Shown piece after piece: positions 9,420 through 17,403 of a stretch of 20,005 nucleotides of DNA. The translations under genes and the position numbers were made by a program. Every line of letters begins with the position of its first letter. The stretch's first letter is position 1. The stretch comes from Chara braunii. Its lineage: Eukaryota; Streptophyta; Charophyceae; Charales; Characeae. The notes under the pieces were generated by a model. The model was not told the origin of the DNA and made no database searches. It worked only from the letters and a program-made list of their open reading frames with translations. The stretch lies in NCBI GenBank assembly GCA_003427395.1, contig BFEA01000139.1, forward strand, positions 1,872,481 through 1,892,485, in the 5' to 3' direction.

Positions 9420-10124
9420 TAGAAGTACAGGATTATGATCTGACATAGGGTGAAAACTCTCTGAGACATACTCGACAAAATCCCAAAGAGTGGACGAGAT
9501 TAAGAAAAAGTCTAACCTCCATTCTATTGTACCATGAGATGGGCGACTGTGGGAATACCATGTGAACCCCTCTTCGTCCGGGTGGGTGAGTCTAAATGGG
9601 TCGATCAGGCCGAAGTCCTCCATCAAAACAGACAACATAGCTCTATCCTCCGAGAATCTGCCTGCTTTTGTAAAGTCCAAGGTGATATTCCAATCACCAG
9701 TAATAACTAAATACTCGCCCTCAGGGATGACGTACATCAATTCCGCAAAGAAAGGAGCACGCGCGTGAGGTTCCACTAGCGAATAAATGGTTACAATCAC
9801 CCAGATCTTACCCTCAAACCATCCTTTCAACCATGCCCATCGACCCCAAATATCAACATAAAAATCAATAATTTCAAGATCCGTGTTCCGGTGAATTAGC
9901 ATAGCAACACCACCACTCGTACTCACAGCCGGGGACCAAAGTTGAGGCACGTCCCACCAGTTGCCTAGAGCAGCGATTTTCTCCTCGCCTAGTTTGGTTT
10001 CTTGAACACAACCAATCTGAATGTTGTTGTCGAATATCCAGGTTTTCAGCCTATCCCTCTTATGTTTGTCTGAGGTATCACCGAGGCCCCTCACGTTCCA
10101 TGTGGCAATTCTAAGCCTGCCCAT
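9420..10124 (-). other. APE-type endonuclease domain of ORF2
   Basis: Residues 1 to about 235 of ORF2 are uninterrupted. The set of residues expected of exonuclease III-like nucleases is visible: Asn10, Glu42, Asp144 and Asn146 in GDWN, Asp205 in RLD, and the Ser-Asp-His triad at 228-230. It would make the first nick for target-primed reverse transcription. It is the best preserved domain of copy 1. Confidence 0.9.
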
Positions 10125-12315
10125 TCTCACCCCTTATCCGGGCACCTTGGATCCGAGGGGATACCTGAGAGCTATTGCCCCGTGAGGAAGACCTTCCTTG
10201 AGGGCCAGAGAGCCAGGATTTCAAGAGAAAGGATCGAACATACATTGAGTTCAATTTCCTATCAGCCAAAAAGCGGTTATCCACATCACACAACATTTTC
10301 GAGGATACCAAGGGGGGGGCTCTAATCCGAGACAACTCCACTTTCTTCCTTTCGGTAATCCATGACAAAGGAATCAACTGAAGCCCTTCTGCTTCCAATT
10401 TCTCTAGTTGCCCAGGGACGAATTTGACATCCATGATTGGGATGTAAAAGATGATCTTCTTACTATTGTCCTCCGGACATTCTTTGATGAGTCGAGGCAT
10501 CGGTAACTCCGGGATCAACCGAAAAGCAAAACGATCGTTAATCACTGGTCGAATGAGAGAAACCATGGCTGAAGGCATAGGTTGTTCGGGGCCAAGGATA
10601 CTTACAAACCCCAAGCTGCCCTCCGAGGTCATCCAGACAATCACCCACGTGTTGTTGCGGGCGATGGTGCAAAACAGTGGGAGGATTCTTCTGTCCACAT
10701 CTTGAATCTGCCCTCGCGCCAAAGCAACGGGAGTCCTATTGCGTGTGGTTTTACATCCAGGAGTTCCCACATCCACAAAGTGGCTCTGGGAGTCCTCCGA
10801 GTGAGGAAGAGAAGAAGCGGATTTCTCGCCCTCCTCATGTAAACCAAAAATGGAGTCGTAACTCAGCCGTCGCTGCTTTCCCCCCAGGGGAGGCCTCGAG
10901 CGGCTCTGATGAACTCCGCTCGCTCCTTGAACCGCTCTTGCATCACCATCTGCAATACCTCATGTCGCTTCTGCTCGTCCGCCTTGTTGATGGTTCTGAA
11001 GGGGAGTGCCCTCATTCCCACCAAGGACAGAGGCCGCCGGGCCTCCCTGAGAGCCCGGAAAGCCGGGGAGAAAGCCTTCAGCACCAAATATGTCTGACGG
11101 ACCGGTCGCCGGGACCCCTAGATTAGGGGGAGAAAGTGATTGTTGGAAGAGGTGCTGGAGCCAAGGTGCCCAAGCCTGTGTAAGCCATGGCAGAGTGTTC
11201 TGTGATTGGGGGTCTGGAGGGAGGTCCCCTTGAGGGAGGGAACCGGGAGAGAAAGCCGGATTAAAATGTGTGCTCTGGAAAGGTTGGAGACCTTGCTGCA
11301 GGCCCGGATACGGCGCACCGGAGCTAACACCTTGCATGATATGTGAGGCGTTCGGGCCCATCGGACCCTGATAGAGTGGAGCGGACGATGCCGCATGTGA
11401 GAGACCAGGATTCTGACCAATAATTGGTTGTGAATTCTGATCTTGCCGCGGGCGAGCTGCCCGTCTGCACTGAGTTTCTTCATGGAAGAAAACTTTGCAT
11501 CTGCGGCAACATGGAGTGTCGGAGCATGCCAAGTTAACTGACAGTTCATCTCCTTCCACTGTGATCACAGTGATCTTATCTTTCATATTAACCCGAGTGT
11601 CCGGCTCTAAGTAAAATTTAACATTGATTAGCGAAGGCTTTTGCCAATCTGCTTCTACCGGGTGAGCTATGATGACAGGGCCGATAGCCTTACGAATTTG
11701 AGATTCTAGATAGATGAATGAATCCAGAGGGACTTGGACAGCGACAACCCAGAAGGATGCAAGTTCTTCCTCCCTCCTTCGGTTCCTTAACTGGGCCTTG
11801 GATAACTAAGATTTAAACTCCAAACGGTATTCCACTTAACCGAGAGAGATCGAATCATGCCCTTTTGTGACCAACCAAGAGGCGATTTCTCGACTCTTCG
11901 CAACATATGAGACTACATTAGGGTTTTCGATCTTTATTCTACCCCGAGAGAAGGATTCCGCAGTAAAGGTTCCTTCCTGGATTTTGGAGTCTTCGTATGC
12001 TCTCACTAGATCATCCTTAACCTTTTTGGGGAGGAAACGCGCACCTTCCCTAAAGATTATAGTCACCACCCGTTCCTTCAACCATTTGATTTTTATGCGA
12101 TCGATTGACTCGTTGACTCGAAATCGGACTTCTCTACCGTCTACTTCCATCTCGCCTGGGTCGATATCGTAGGGGCAGATACCTTCCTCATAGCAGAGGC
12201 GGATAAGCTCTCGGGCACGACTTTCATCCTCCCTGTCCAGACCCGGGTCTGGAGGAGGGGAACGAGGGCCGCGATCGCTCTGATCGTTTGGGGCAACGTT
12301 ATTATCTATCTCCAT
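10111..12315 (-). pseudogene. LINE ORF1: DUF4283-like / CCHC RNA-binding protein, broken
   Basis: ORF1 proteins bind element RNA. The frame spans 735 codons from the ATG at 12315 to TAG at 10111-10113, with three in-frame stops: TAA 11836-11838, TAG 11806-11808 and TGA 10960-10962. The acidic start (MEIDNN) is followed by a region that resembles DUF4283 of plant LINEs and Gag-like proteins. It ends in FWVVAVQVPL and then a knuckle CRRCKVFFHEETQC (C-x2-C-x4-H-x4-C, residues about 270-283, at 11467-11508). A Pro/Gln-rich stretch and a basic tail follow. The last 14 nt overlap ORF2. A charged helical segment in another frame at about 10863-11010 hints at two compensating indels. Confidence 0.85.
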
Positions 12316-12715
12316 GATGTAAATCTGCACGTAAACCAGAGGACAAGCAACAACAAGTACCTAGACTTCCCAGCTATATAACAGTTCACAATAGGAGGAA
12401 GACAGGACACGCGTAACTGAGCAATCCAAAACGAAATTGTAGAGTGCTAAAAGGCACTCTCATATGTGTCAAGGAAGCCAAATACAGCAAACTTCACATA
12501 GAGGAAGGAAGAGGTTTCATACCGACTGGACTATCTGTCACCAACCGTCTCACCTACTACTTCGTGGGACGGGCCGCTCGGACATGGTGGGCGGGGATGG
12601 AGCAGAAACCTGAGGACCATCACGGTGGTGGAGCTACCGGTTGTCCAGTCTTCGTCGTTACCGAGGAAGACGAGCGCGGACCGAACCGGTGGGGGGAAGT
12701 CGGCGAAACCCCAGT
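12316..12715. other. LINE copy 1 leader and right flank
   Basis: The part next to ORF1 should be the LINE 5' UTR, but its outer limit cannot be fixed. Two hairpins are visible: AGAGTGC/GCACTCT at 12441-12447 and 12454-12460, and a 55-nt structure at 12636-12690 with ACCGGTT/AACCGGT ends. No host gene is seen. Confidence 0.5.
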
Positions 12716-12957
12716 TAATTCTTCCTTCTTCGCTTCGTTCCCTTTTCTTTTTTTTTCCTTCTCTTAGTGGACAATAAAAAACATCAGGAAAAAAAAATAA
12801 AAAAATCCTTTCTTCCGTCCTTCGGGAAGCAATTGGTGCTGGGGGGTAGAGGCCTCAGCTACCGACAAGACGGGTACTATTCTCCTATAGCGTGGAAAGA
12901 TACACCCGCCGTATATTTTGTCGTTTTACATACATCTGGTATGTGGTGCGGCAAGGC

Positions 12958-13223
12958 GAGGCCCTACAGAAAGTGATGATCCCCGGTCGAGGCCCTATAG
13001 ACAGTGATGATCCCCCGTCGAGGCCCTATAGATAATAATGATCATCCCCGGTTGAGGCCCTATAGATAATAATGATCATCCCCAGTCGAGGCCCTATAGA
13101 TAATGATGATGATCACGGGTGGAGGGCCTATAGATAATAATGATCATCCCCGGTCGAGGCCCTATAGATAATGATGATGATCACGGGTGGAGGGCCTATA
13201 GATAATGTGATGATCCCCGGCGG
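12958..13223. repeat. Minisatellite, eight units of 31-35 bp
   Basis: Unit starts are 12958, 12989, 13020, 13054, 13088, 13123, 13156 and 13191. The core is GAGGCCCTATAGATAAT followed by GAT/AAT repeats and ATCCCCGGTC or ATCACGGGTGG. Units 5-6 and 7-8 form two similar pairs, so the last expansion duplicated a dimer. Confidence 0.92.
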
Positions 13224-13372
13224 ATATCTTTTGACTCGTGCTGCTACCCGTAGTGGGAATATTAATACTTCCTTCGTTCCTTTTTTTTCCTTTTTTCCTT
13301 CTTTTCTTAGTGTACAACAAAAAATATCATTTCTTCCATCTCTCAGGAAGCAATGGGTGGTGGAGTACGGTA

Positions 13373-13500
13373 AGCTTCCAGGGGTTAACTGGATTTAACC
13401 CGTGGATTAACCTGTGGTTTTAACCCCTGCATTAACCCCTGGATAAGAGACTTTTATTGTGGATGGTAGGCCTCAGCTGCGGATAAGACAGGTCAGTAGC
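13373..13500 (-). repeat. Inverted relative of the 94-bp repeat
   Basis: Read on the minus strand it gives TCCGCAGCTGAGGCCTACC, then ATCCAC, then CCAGGGGTTAA and CAGTTAACCCCTGGAAGCTTACC, in the order seen at 2216-2492. The middle is expanded by about five copies of a 12-14 bp motif close to TTAACCCCTGGA (13380-13446). Confidence 0.85.
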
Positions 13501-13583
13501 AGTCAATTAATCCTTCCTTGGCATCCTTGCTTTGCTTCCTTTTTTTTTTTCTGATATTTTAGTGTACCATAAAAACAATCTTT

Positions 13584-13615
13584 CGTCTTCACCTGAATAG
13601 AACGCCCCCGTTCAG
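13584..13615. repeat. Half copy of the hairpin element
   Basis: GTCTTCACCTGAATAGAACG then CCC matches one outer arm of the elements at 2811, 17285 and 19592. The second arm is missing and the match fades after CCCCGTTCA. Confidence 0.65.
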
Positions 13616-14472
13616 TGCCACTTAAGGGAGAGAAGAGTGGAATGTAAAATGGAATTTTTTATTTTTATTTTTTTAATAGCCGGGCTGCTGCTCCCTGGAA
13701 CTGAGGGGGCATTTTCTTTTTTTTTTGTGTTAATAAAAAAAAAAACGAAAGTATTGATTAGTAATAGTGCTAATAAATTTATAACGGGTGTAGTGATTGG
13801 TGAGCTGGAACGAGCGGAGGCGATCGTTAACGAACGACTCATCGATCATTAATGATCGATTAAATTGGTTAATTGTTTAAATAATTGCTGGCTCCTACCT
13901 ACTGACTGGGCTGAGCTGCATAGGGGTTTCCAGATTTTGATATGAGACGCCAGCGACGGGCTTATTGAATCTGGACGCTTTCCAGCCCGACTACAGATCC
14001 TGCATCTGCCCCCCGCTGATCGGCCAGGCTCGTTTGCACTGAATGAAGCTGCAGCGAAGTTTCCAGTTTTGCCATGCCAGGCGGGCGGGCGGATGTACTT
14101 AATTGGCCTGACTAAAATAAAATTTCGATATTTTTCCTCTTTTCTTTTTTCCTTTTCTTTTCTTTTTTTGTTTCTTCTCTTTTTTTGTTTTCTTTCTTTT
14201 TCGTTTTTTTTTTTTTTTGCCTTTCGTTTTTGTTAAAACAAAAAAAAATCAATTTCATTCGAAGTAGCAAGTGAACGGGGCGGGGGACCTCACAATTCAA
14301 CGAGGAGTTGTCCTTTTTTTTTTTTTCATTTCGTTTTTATTTCTGTTTTTTTTTGGGTATGTGTAAGTGAGAGTGTACTCACACTTTTGAACTCTTTTTT
14401 TTATTTTTTTAAATAACTGTCCGCCCTACTCATGGGGAGCATAGTGTGCTGGGAACTGGCACTAGAAGATTT
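13616..14472. other. Non-coding stretch rich in A/T runs
   Basis: It has T and A runs near 13653-13672, 13719-13745 and 14130-14240, a perfect 20-bp palindrome at 13841-13860, and a hairpin GTGAG/CTCAC near 14355-14372. Lys/Glu-rich minus-strand frames come from the T runs. Confidence 0.6.
13841..13860. repeat. Perfect 20-bp palindrome
   Basis: ATCGATCATT followed by AATGATCGAT, with no spacer. It could be a dimeric protein-binding site or a chance or decayed repeat; nothing nearby decides. Confidence 0.7.
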
Positions 14473-14540
14473 CCCTGGATGTATCTGACCGCGATTTTCG
14501 TGCTGTTTCGGAGGGGTATCTGACTGCAATTACGTCCAGA
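14473..14540. repeat. Two diverged 32-bp units, left of LINE copy 2
   Basis: The units start with CCTGGATGTATCTGACCG and GGGGTATCTGACTG. The 23 bases ending at 14540 (ATCTGACTGCAATTACGTCC then AGA) are identical to the end of the three-unit array at 16711-16806, on the other side of the insertion. Confidence 0.8.
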
Positions 14541-14608
14541 AAAAAATAGTCGAAAATTCTCCTCTTTTTTTAATGTGCACGCATTTGAGAATTTTCGACT
14601 ATTTTTTT
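14540..14608. repeat. Perfect 22-bp hairpin
   Basis: The left arm 14540-14561 (AAAAAAATAGTCGAAAATTC then TC) is the exact reverse complement of 14587-14608; the loop is 25 nt. No gene ends beside it, so I do not call it a terminator. Confidence 0.85.
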
Positions 14609-14634
14609 TCTACTAATTATGAATGCGCGTACAT

Positions 14635-14649
14635 AAAAAAAAGGGAAAA
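14635..14649. repeat. Left target-site duplication of LINE copy 2
   Basis: AAAAAAAAGGGAAAA, identical to 16557-16571. Just left of it is ACAT, so the bottom strand reads TTTT/AT at the nick, close to the TTTT/AA preference of L1-type endonucleases. Confidence 0.85.
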
Positions 14650-15932
14650 CAAGTTTGTCATCCTCGACTCTTGCTAAGGTGTTGCTTGCACACCAAGTCT
14701 CCTTGAACCAACTCAATCCACTTGACTTGCTTTCTGAAGCCAACACTTTACGTCTCCAGTCGGCCTGAATTGAAAGTCCTATACCCTGCTGTATTGTAGC
14801 CCGGATCTGTTTATTTGACCAGTCCTGACCTTTGAAAATGCAGTCATTCCTTCCTTGCCACACCACCGCACAGATCACCCCTCTTAAAGTCTGAGCAACA
14901 TAACCCCAACCTTTAGACGGGGATAGAGTATCAGGGACTCCCCCCAACAAGGTCCAATTCTTATCCCATTTCAAAGTCCCCCCTGATATGTTGTTCCACC
15001 TCTTTACCCACCATTTCCAAATTCGACTTGCTGCGGGGCAGTCCCACCATAAATGAATGGTGGACTCAAAGGCCCTCTGACACCTCGAACATTGCATGTC
15101 CGCTTTCATCCCATGTTCAACAAGCCAAAAAGCAGAAGGGGTGGATAACATTGACAGAAGCCACAAGATTGCTGCTTGACGTTGGTTGGGGATCAATATC
15201 AACTGTTTCCAACATTTTTCCAGATTAGTCATAATAGTCTTGAGGTTCCAAGTCTAGTAAAGCTCGCCATCTTGTCATTGCAACAATCCGGGGATTCTTA
15301 GAAGGCAATATCAATTGGTACCCAACTTTCTGTGTGTATCCAGTAAACACAGACTTTGTCCGGAGCTACCTGTAGCACGCCACTCCCACTTCTTAGGGTC
15401 CAACTCGAAAGTCGAGACTGGTCTGGCTTTCGAGAACAGGACACAGGAAACCGAGCCGTCACTCTTGACATATTCCATTACTCTGATCTGAGTGAAGGAG
15501 GTACCTACCGCAGGCTGACTCTGACTGTCATCTTGTTGTAGCTGATTGCCATTTATTATTGACCAGCCCTGGAAGACTCGTTTTCCGTCCGGTTGAGTAT
15601 TAACTAGTTTCCAGATTTGAAGATCAGCTTCTGGGGCCCTTGTGCTGTTACCAGGTTCCAGGTGGATCAGTTTTTGAATAGTCCAGAAGGGCTATCCAAT
15701 CCTTTGGAATGGCGTTAATCAGTAATTCTCTTTTTTCCGCCAAATTTCTAACCTGTCCCAGCTTAACCCGCAAGTCATTTACGGAGAGCCATGTCCCGCT
15801 GACGTTGTCCCACAAATCCTCAATCCGGATTATTCCCTTCTCAATCCATTTCCTCCCGAAGCTCCCAGAATTTGTACCTGCACTAACCCACTCCCGAGAA
15901 GGCTGTCTGATGTGGGGGTTTTCAAACAGTGG
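14650..15932 (-). pseudogene. LINE copy 2, inverted ORF2 C-terminal segment
   Basis: On the minus strand, PLFENP begins exactly at 15932 and the match to copy 1 continues through GSFGRKWIEKGIIRIEDLWD, DPPGTW, GKRVFQGWS, ELDPKKWEW and RQAAILWLLSML. It then reaches an intact CSRC...FESTIHLWWDC box (Cys, Cys, His, Cys at about 15091-15038) and WSNKQIRA. There are frameshifts near 15648 (after DPPGTW) and before 15232. The gap between the two long frames is still collinear with copy 1 in another frame. It is incomplete at the N-terminus because of 5' truncation. Confidence 0.85.
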
Positions 15933-15981
15933 AGTCGAGGATGACAAACTTGTTTTGGACCAGTGGTTATTTTCTTCATAG
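15933..15981 (+). pseudogene. LINE copy 2, last codons of ORF2 in direct orientation
   Basis: The frame reads VEDDKLVLDQWLFSS and stops with TAG at 15979-15981. It matches the end of ORF2 in copy 1 (DSDHRLVLDPWILL). VEDDKL is also encoded on the minus strand at the left end of the inverted segment, so the piece is present twice in opposite directions. Confidence 0.85.
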
Positions 15982-16556
15982 ATCAATTGAACGAACCTGG
16001 TCCGCTCGGTTCCTGGGTCGGTCGCAGTAGGCAGGCAGATGGTACAAGGGGTCGGAAGGAGCGGTCCTCACAAGTAGCATGAGATCTTTGGTAGATCTTC
16101 CCGCCAAAGTAGGTGGTTATAGGTCCAGTACCTCCATATTAGGAGGTATGCAAGTGTGTTTAGATAGGTGAATTTAGTTCTGGGTAGGTAGGAATGGGGT
16201 TTTCCTTTTTTCGAAGTAGTTTGTTGGCAGATTGTTCCTTAGGTTACGGGGTGGAGTATAGCTCCTTTTGGCATGTGTAGTATTGTTGGGCTTTCCTGGG
16301 CCGTGAAAGGCAAGAGTTTGTTATTTCCCCCCCCTTTTTTTCGGTCACTCCCAGGGTTGGGGATCACCAGGACAGCGGTCTAAGATTTGGCCATTCTGTT
16401 CCTAGATGAGTTTTCTCCCCAACACCTGCAGCCAAACTGGGTAATGCTCCCAGCATAAGTTCAATTGTTTCCGGGTTGTTTGTTGAGGAATTCCCGGCCT
16501 CAGTTTACTTGAGCATTAATGAAAGCCTGTAAAAAGGCAATATAAAAAGAAAAAAG
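15982..16556 (+). other. 3' UTR and A-rich tail of LINE copy 2
   Basis: About 560 bp with blocks shared with copy 1: CTTTCCTGGGCCGTG near 16293, CAGCGGTCT and TTGGCCATT near 16374-16397, CCGGGTTGTTTGT and ATTCCCGGCCTC at 16471-16501. A small stem GCCT/AGGC (16525-16538) precedes the A-rich tail (from about 16540). Confidence 0.8.
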
Positions 16557-16571
16557 AAAAAAAAGGGAAAA
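16557..16571. repeat. Right target-site duplication of LINE copy 2
   Basis: AAAAAAAAGGGAAAA, identical to 14635-14649. Its first eight A residues merge with the poly(A) tail, so the GGGAAAA part is the most informative. Confidence 0.82.
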
Positions 16572-16582
16572 GAAAGGTCTCG

Positions 16583-16692
16583 GTGTGAGTACGCCTCCAA
16601 TTTTTTAATTTGTTTTTTAATTAATGCTTCCTATTAATTGGTTGCCACGATTCAATGATTGTTGGATGGATGAAGTCAGAGCGGACTCACAC
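16583..16692. repeat. Short inverted repeat GTGTGAGT...ACTCACAC
   Basis: GTGTGAGTACGCCTC (16583-16597) is nearly the reverse complement of GAGCGGACTCACAC (16679-16692). The stretch between is A/T-rich with no gene. Confidence 0.55.
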
Positions 16693-16710
16693 TACCAGTA
16701 GGAGGACGTT

Positions 16711-16806
16711 CCTGGATGTATCTGACTGTAATTATGACGCGTCCTTGATGTATCTGACTATAATTGCAACCCGTCGTTGATGCATCTGACTGCAATTACG
16801 TCCAGA
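16711..16806. repeat. Three 32-bp tandem units, right of LINE copy 2
   Basis: Units at 16711-16742, 16743-16774 and 16775-16806 share GATGYATCTGACT..AATT. The last 23 bases equal the end of the two-unit array at 14473-14540. Confidence 0.88.
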
Positions 16807-16825
16807 AACCAATCCCCCCAAAATA

Positions 16826-16950
16826 CTACCTATCGGTAGTAGTGTGAATAGGCTCTGATTGATTGATTGATTGATTGATTTGGTCGATTAGTGGGATGGA
16901 TTGATTGATTGATTGGCGATTACCTTGTCGTGCCAGGTGGCATGACGAAA
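16826..16950. repeat. Small palindrome and (GATT)n microsatellite
   Basis: TACTACC/GGTAGTA with a 4-nt loop lies near 16826-16843. GATT repeats follow at about 16857-16880 and 16898-16915. Confidence 0.8.
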
Positions 16951-17284
16951 TGCGCATACCTGATCCCCATCCCCACTTCATGCAGCTGAATGGTACAAAA
17001 ACAGAAGACATTTAACTGTTGATGGAATAAACAGGTTATGAGTTCAATCCCGATGGAATCAAAAGGATGCAATGTTTATTTTAAGGGGCGAAAAAACTCC
17101 TCTGACGTCGTCTCTCTCCTGCCCACGTCTATGTGAAAAAGTGGCCCCGAGGGCAGGAATCTAATTTTGGGGCTTTTTTCCCTTCCTTTTTGAATTATGG
17201 GCAGCCCCTGAAAATAATTATTGTGGAGCAAGCTTGGTTAGTGACACAAGTGGCATTCAGGGGGGTTGTTTGTGGGTTCAGTCC
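16951..17284. other. Non-coding stretch, nothing identified
   Basis: No gene-like frame. GTGGGTTCAGTCCCCAC near 17272-17288 looks like a tRNA T-arm, but I could not build the rest of a tRNA. Confidence 0.5.
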
Positions 17285-17403
17285 CCACTGACTGCTACCG
17301 GGTGAAATAGAACGCCTGGTCATTCTAGCTGAATCTGGTCTGAAAGTTGCCCCAAATACAGCTATGATGACCGGGCGCTCTATTTGGGTGAAGACAGTAG
17401 GGG
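17285..17403. repeat. Hairpin element, copy B
   Basis: The left arm contains AAATAGAACGCCTGGTCATT then CTAGCTG. The right arm, reverse complemented, contains TTCACCCAAATAGAGCGCCC then GGTCATCATAGCTGT. The interior has TCTGAAAGTT, the counterpart of the ACTTTCAG loop of copy A. Arms are about 50 bp with a short loop. Confidence 0.78.

Larger units (their letters stand above)
5939..10124 (-). pseudogene. LINE ORF2: APE endonuclease / reverse transcriptase, broken
   Basis: This is the polyprotein that nicks the target and copies element RNA into DNA. The ATG at 10124 was chosen because TAA lies in frame just upstream (10134-10136) and the endonuclease begins at once. APE part: WN at residues 9-10, QET with E42, GDWN with D144/N146, RLD near 203-205, SDH at 228-230. 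The RT part has motif A DLEKAYD, RQGCPLAPLLF and a LADD box. C-terminal part: RAMAINCALLALLW, then FESTIHLWWDC. Breaks: TGA at 9150-9152, a frameshifting deletion at about 8700, TGA at 7754-7756, TGA at 6923-6925, TAG at 6698-6700. Before 8700 all is in one frame; from 8698 to the final TGA at 5939 all is in a second single frame. Confidence 0.92.
5289..12480 (-). mobile_element. LINE retrotransposon, copy 1, nearly full length, inactive
   Basis: On the minus strand it has, in order, a 5' leader, ORF1 (12315 to 10111), ORF2 (10124 to 5939) and a 3' UTR reaching a run of nine A (T at 5289-5297 on the plus strand). ORF1 has a DUF4283-like region and a CCHC knuckle. ORF2 has an APE-type endonuclease, a reverse transcriptase and a zf-RVT-like C-terminus, with no RNase H seen. 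This is the layout of plant L1-type elements. It is dead: ORF1 carries three in-frame stops, and ORF2 carries four plus one frameshifting deletion. The 5' boundary is uncertain (between about 12440 and 12715), and the 3' boundary rests only on the short A-run. No target duplication was identified. Confidence 0.9.
12716..13583. repeat. Mosaic repeat array (three diverged units)
   Basis: Three T-rich segments (12716-12836, 13258-13358, 13505-13583) share TTAAT.CTTCCTT, then a poly-pyrimidine run, then CTTAGTGTACAA and A-rich DNA. The first two then have GGAAGCAAT and a GGCCTCAGCT block; the third runs directly into the half hairpin element. The second unit carries the fullest inverted relative of the 94-bp repeat found at 2216-2492. 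An unrelated minisatellite (12958-13223) lies between the first and second. Confidence 0.75.
14650..16556. mobile_element. LINE copy 2: 5'-truncated, internally inverted (twin-primed) insertion
   Basis: It has two segments in opposite directions. The inverted segment (14650-15932) encodes, on the minus strand, the ORF2 C-terminal half from PLFENP to VEDDKL. The direct segment (15933-16556) resumes on the plus strand at VEDDKLVLDQW, stops at 15981, and runs through the 3' UTR to an A-rich tail. The segments overlap in element sequence by 24 bp, giving a perfect inverted repeat (14646-14669 with 15933-15956). A 15-bp target duplication flanks the whole. Confidence 0.88.

Noticed and set aside
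5939-12315. In-frame TGA codons read as Trp by a variant genetic code
   Set aside because: A TAG also aligns to a Trp codon, ORF1 has TAA and TAG as well, Trp is otherwise TGG in the same frames, and a frameshift is present; ordinary decay explains all.
12958-13223. CRISPR-like array
   Set aside because: Units are contiguous with no unique spacers between repeats; it is a minisatellite in eukaryotic DNA.
14540-14608. Rho-independent terminator (stem plus T-run)
   Set aside because: The setting is eukaryotic, the stem is A/T-rich, and no gene ends there.
17225-17290. tRNA-like or SINE-like segment with T-arm GTGGGTTCAGTCCCCAC
   Set aside because: The loop deviates from the TTCRANY pattern, the putative A box has at least two mismatches, and no acceptor or anticodon stem could be formed.
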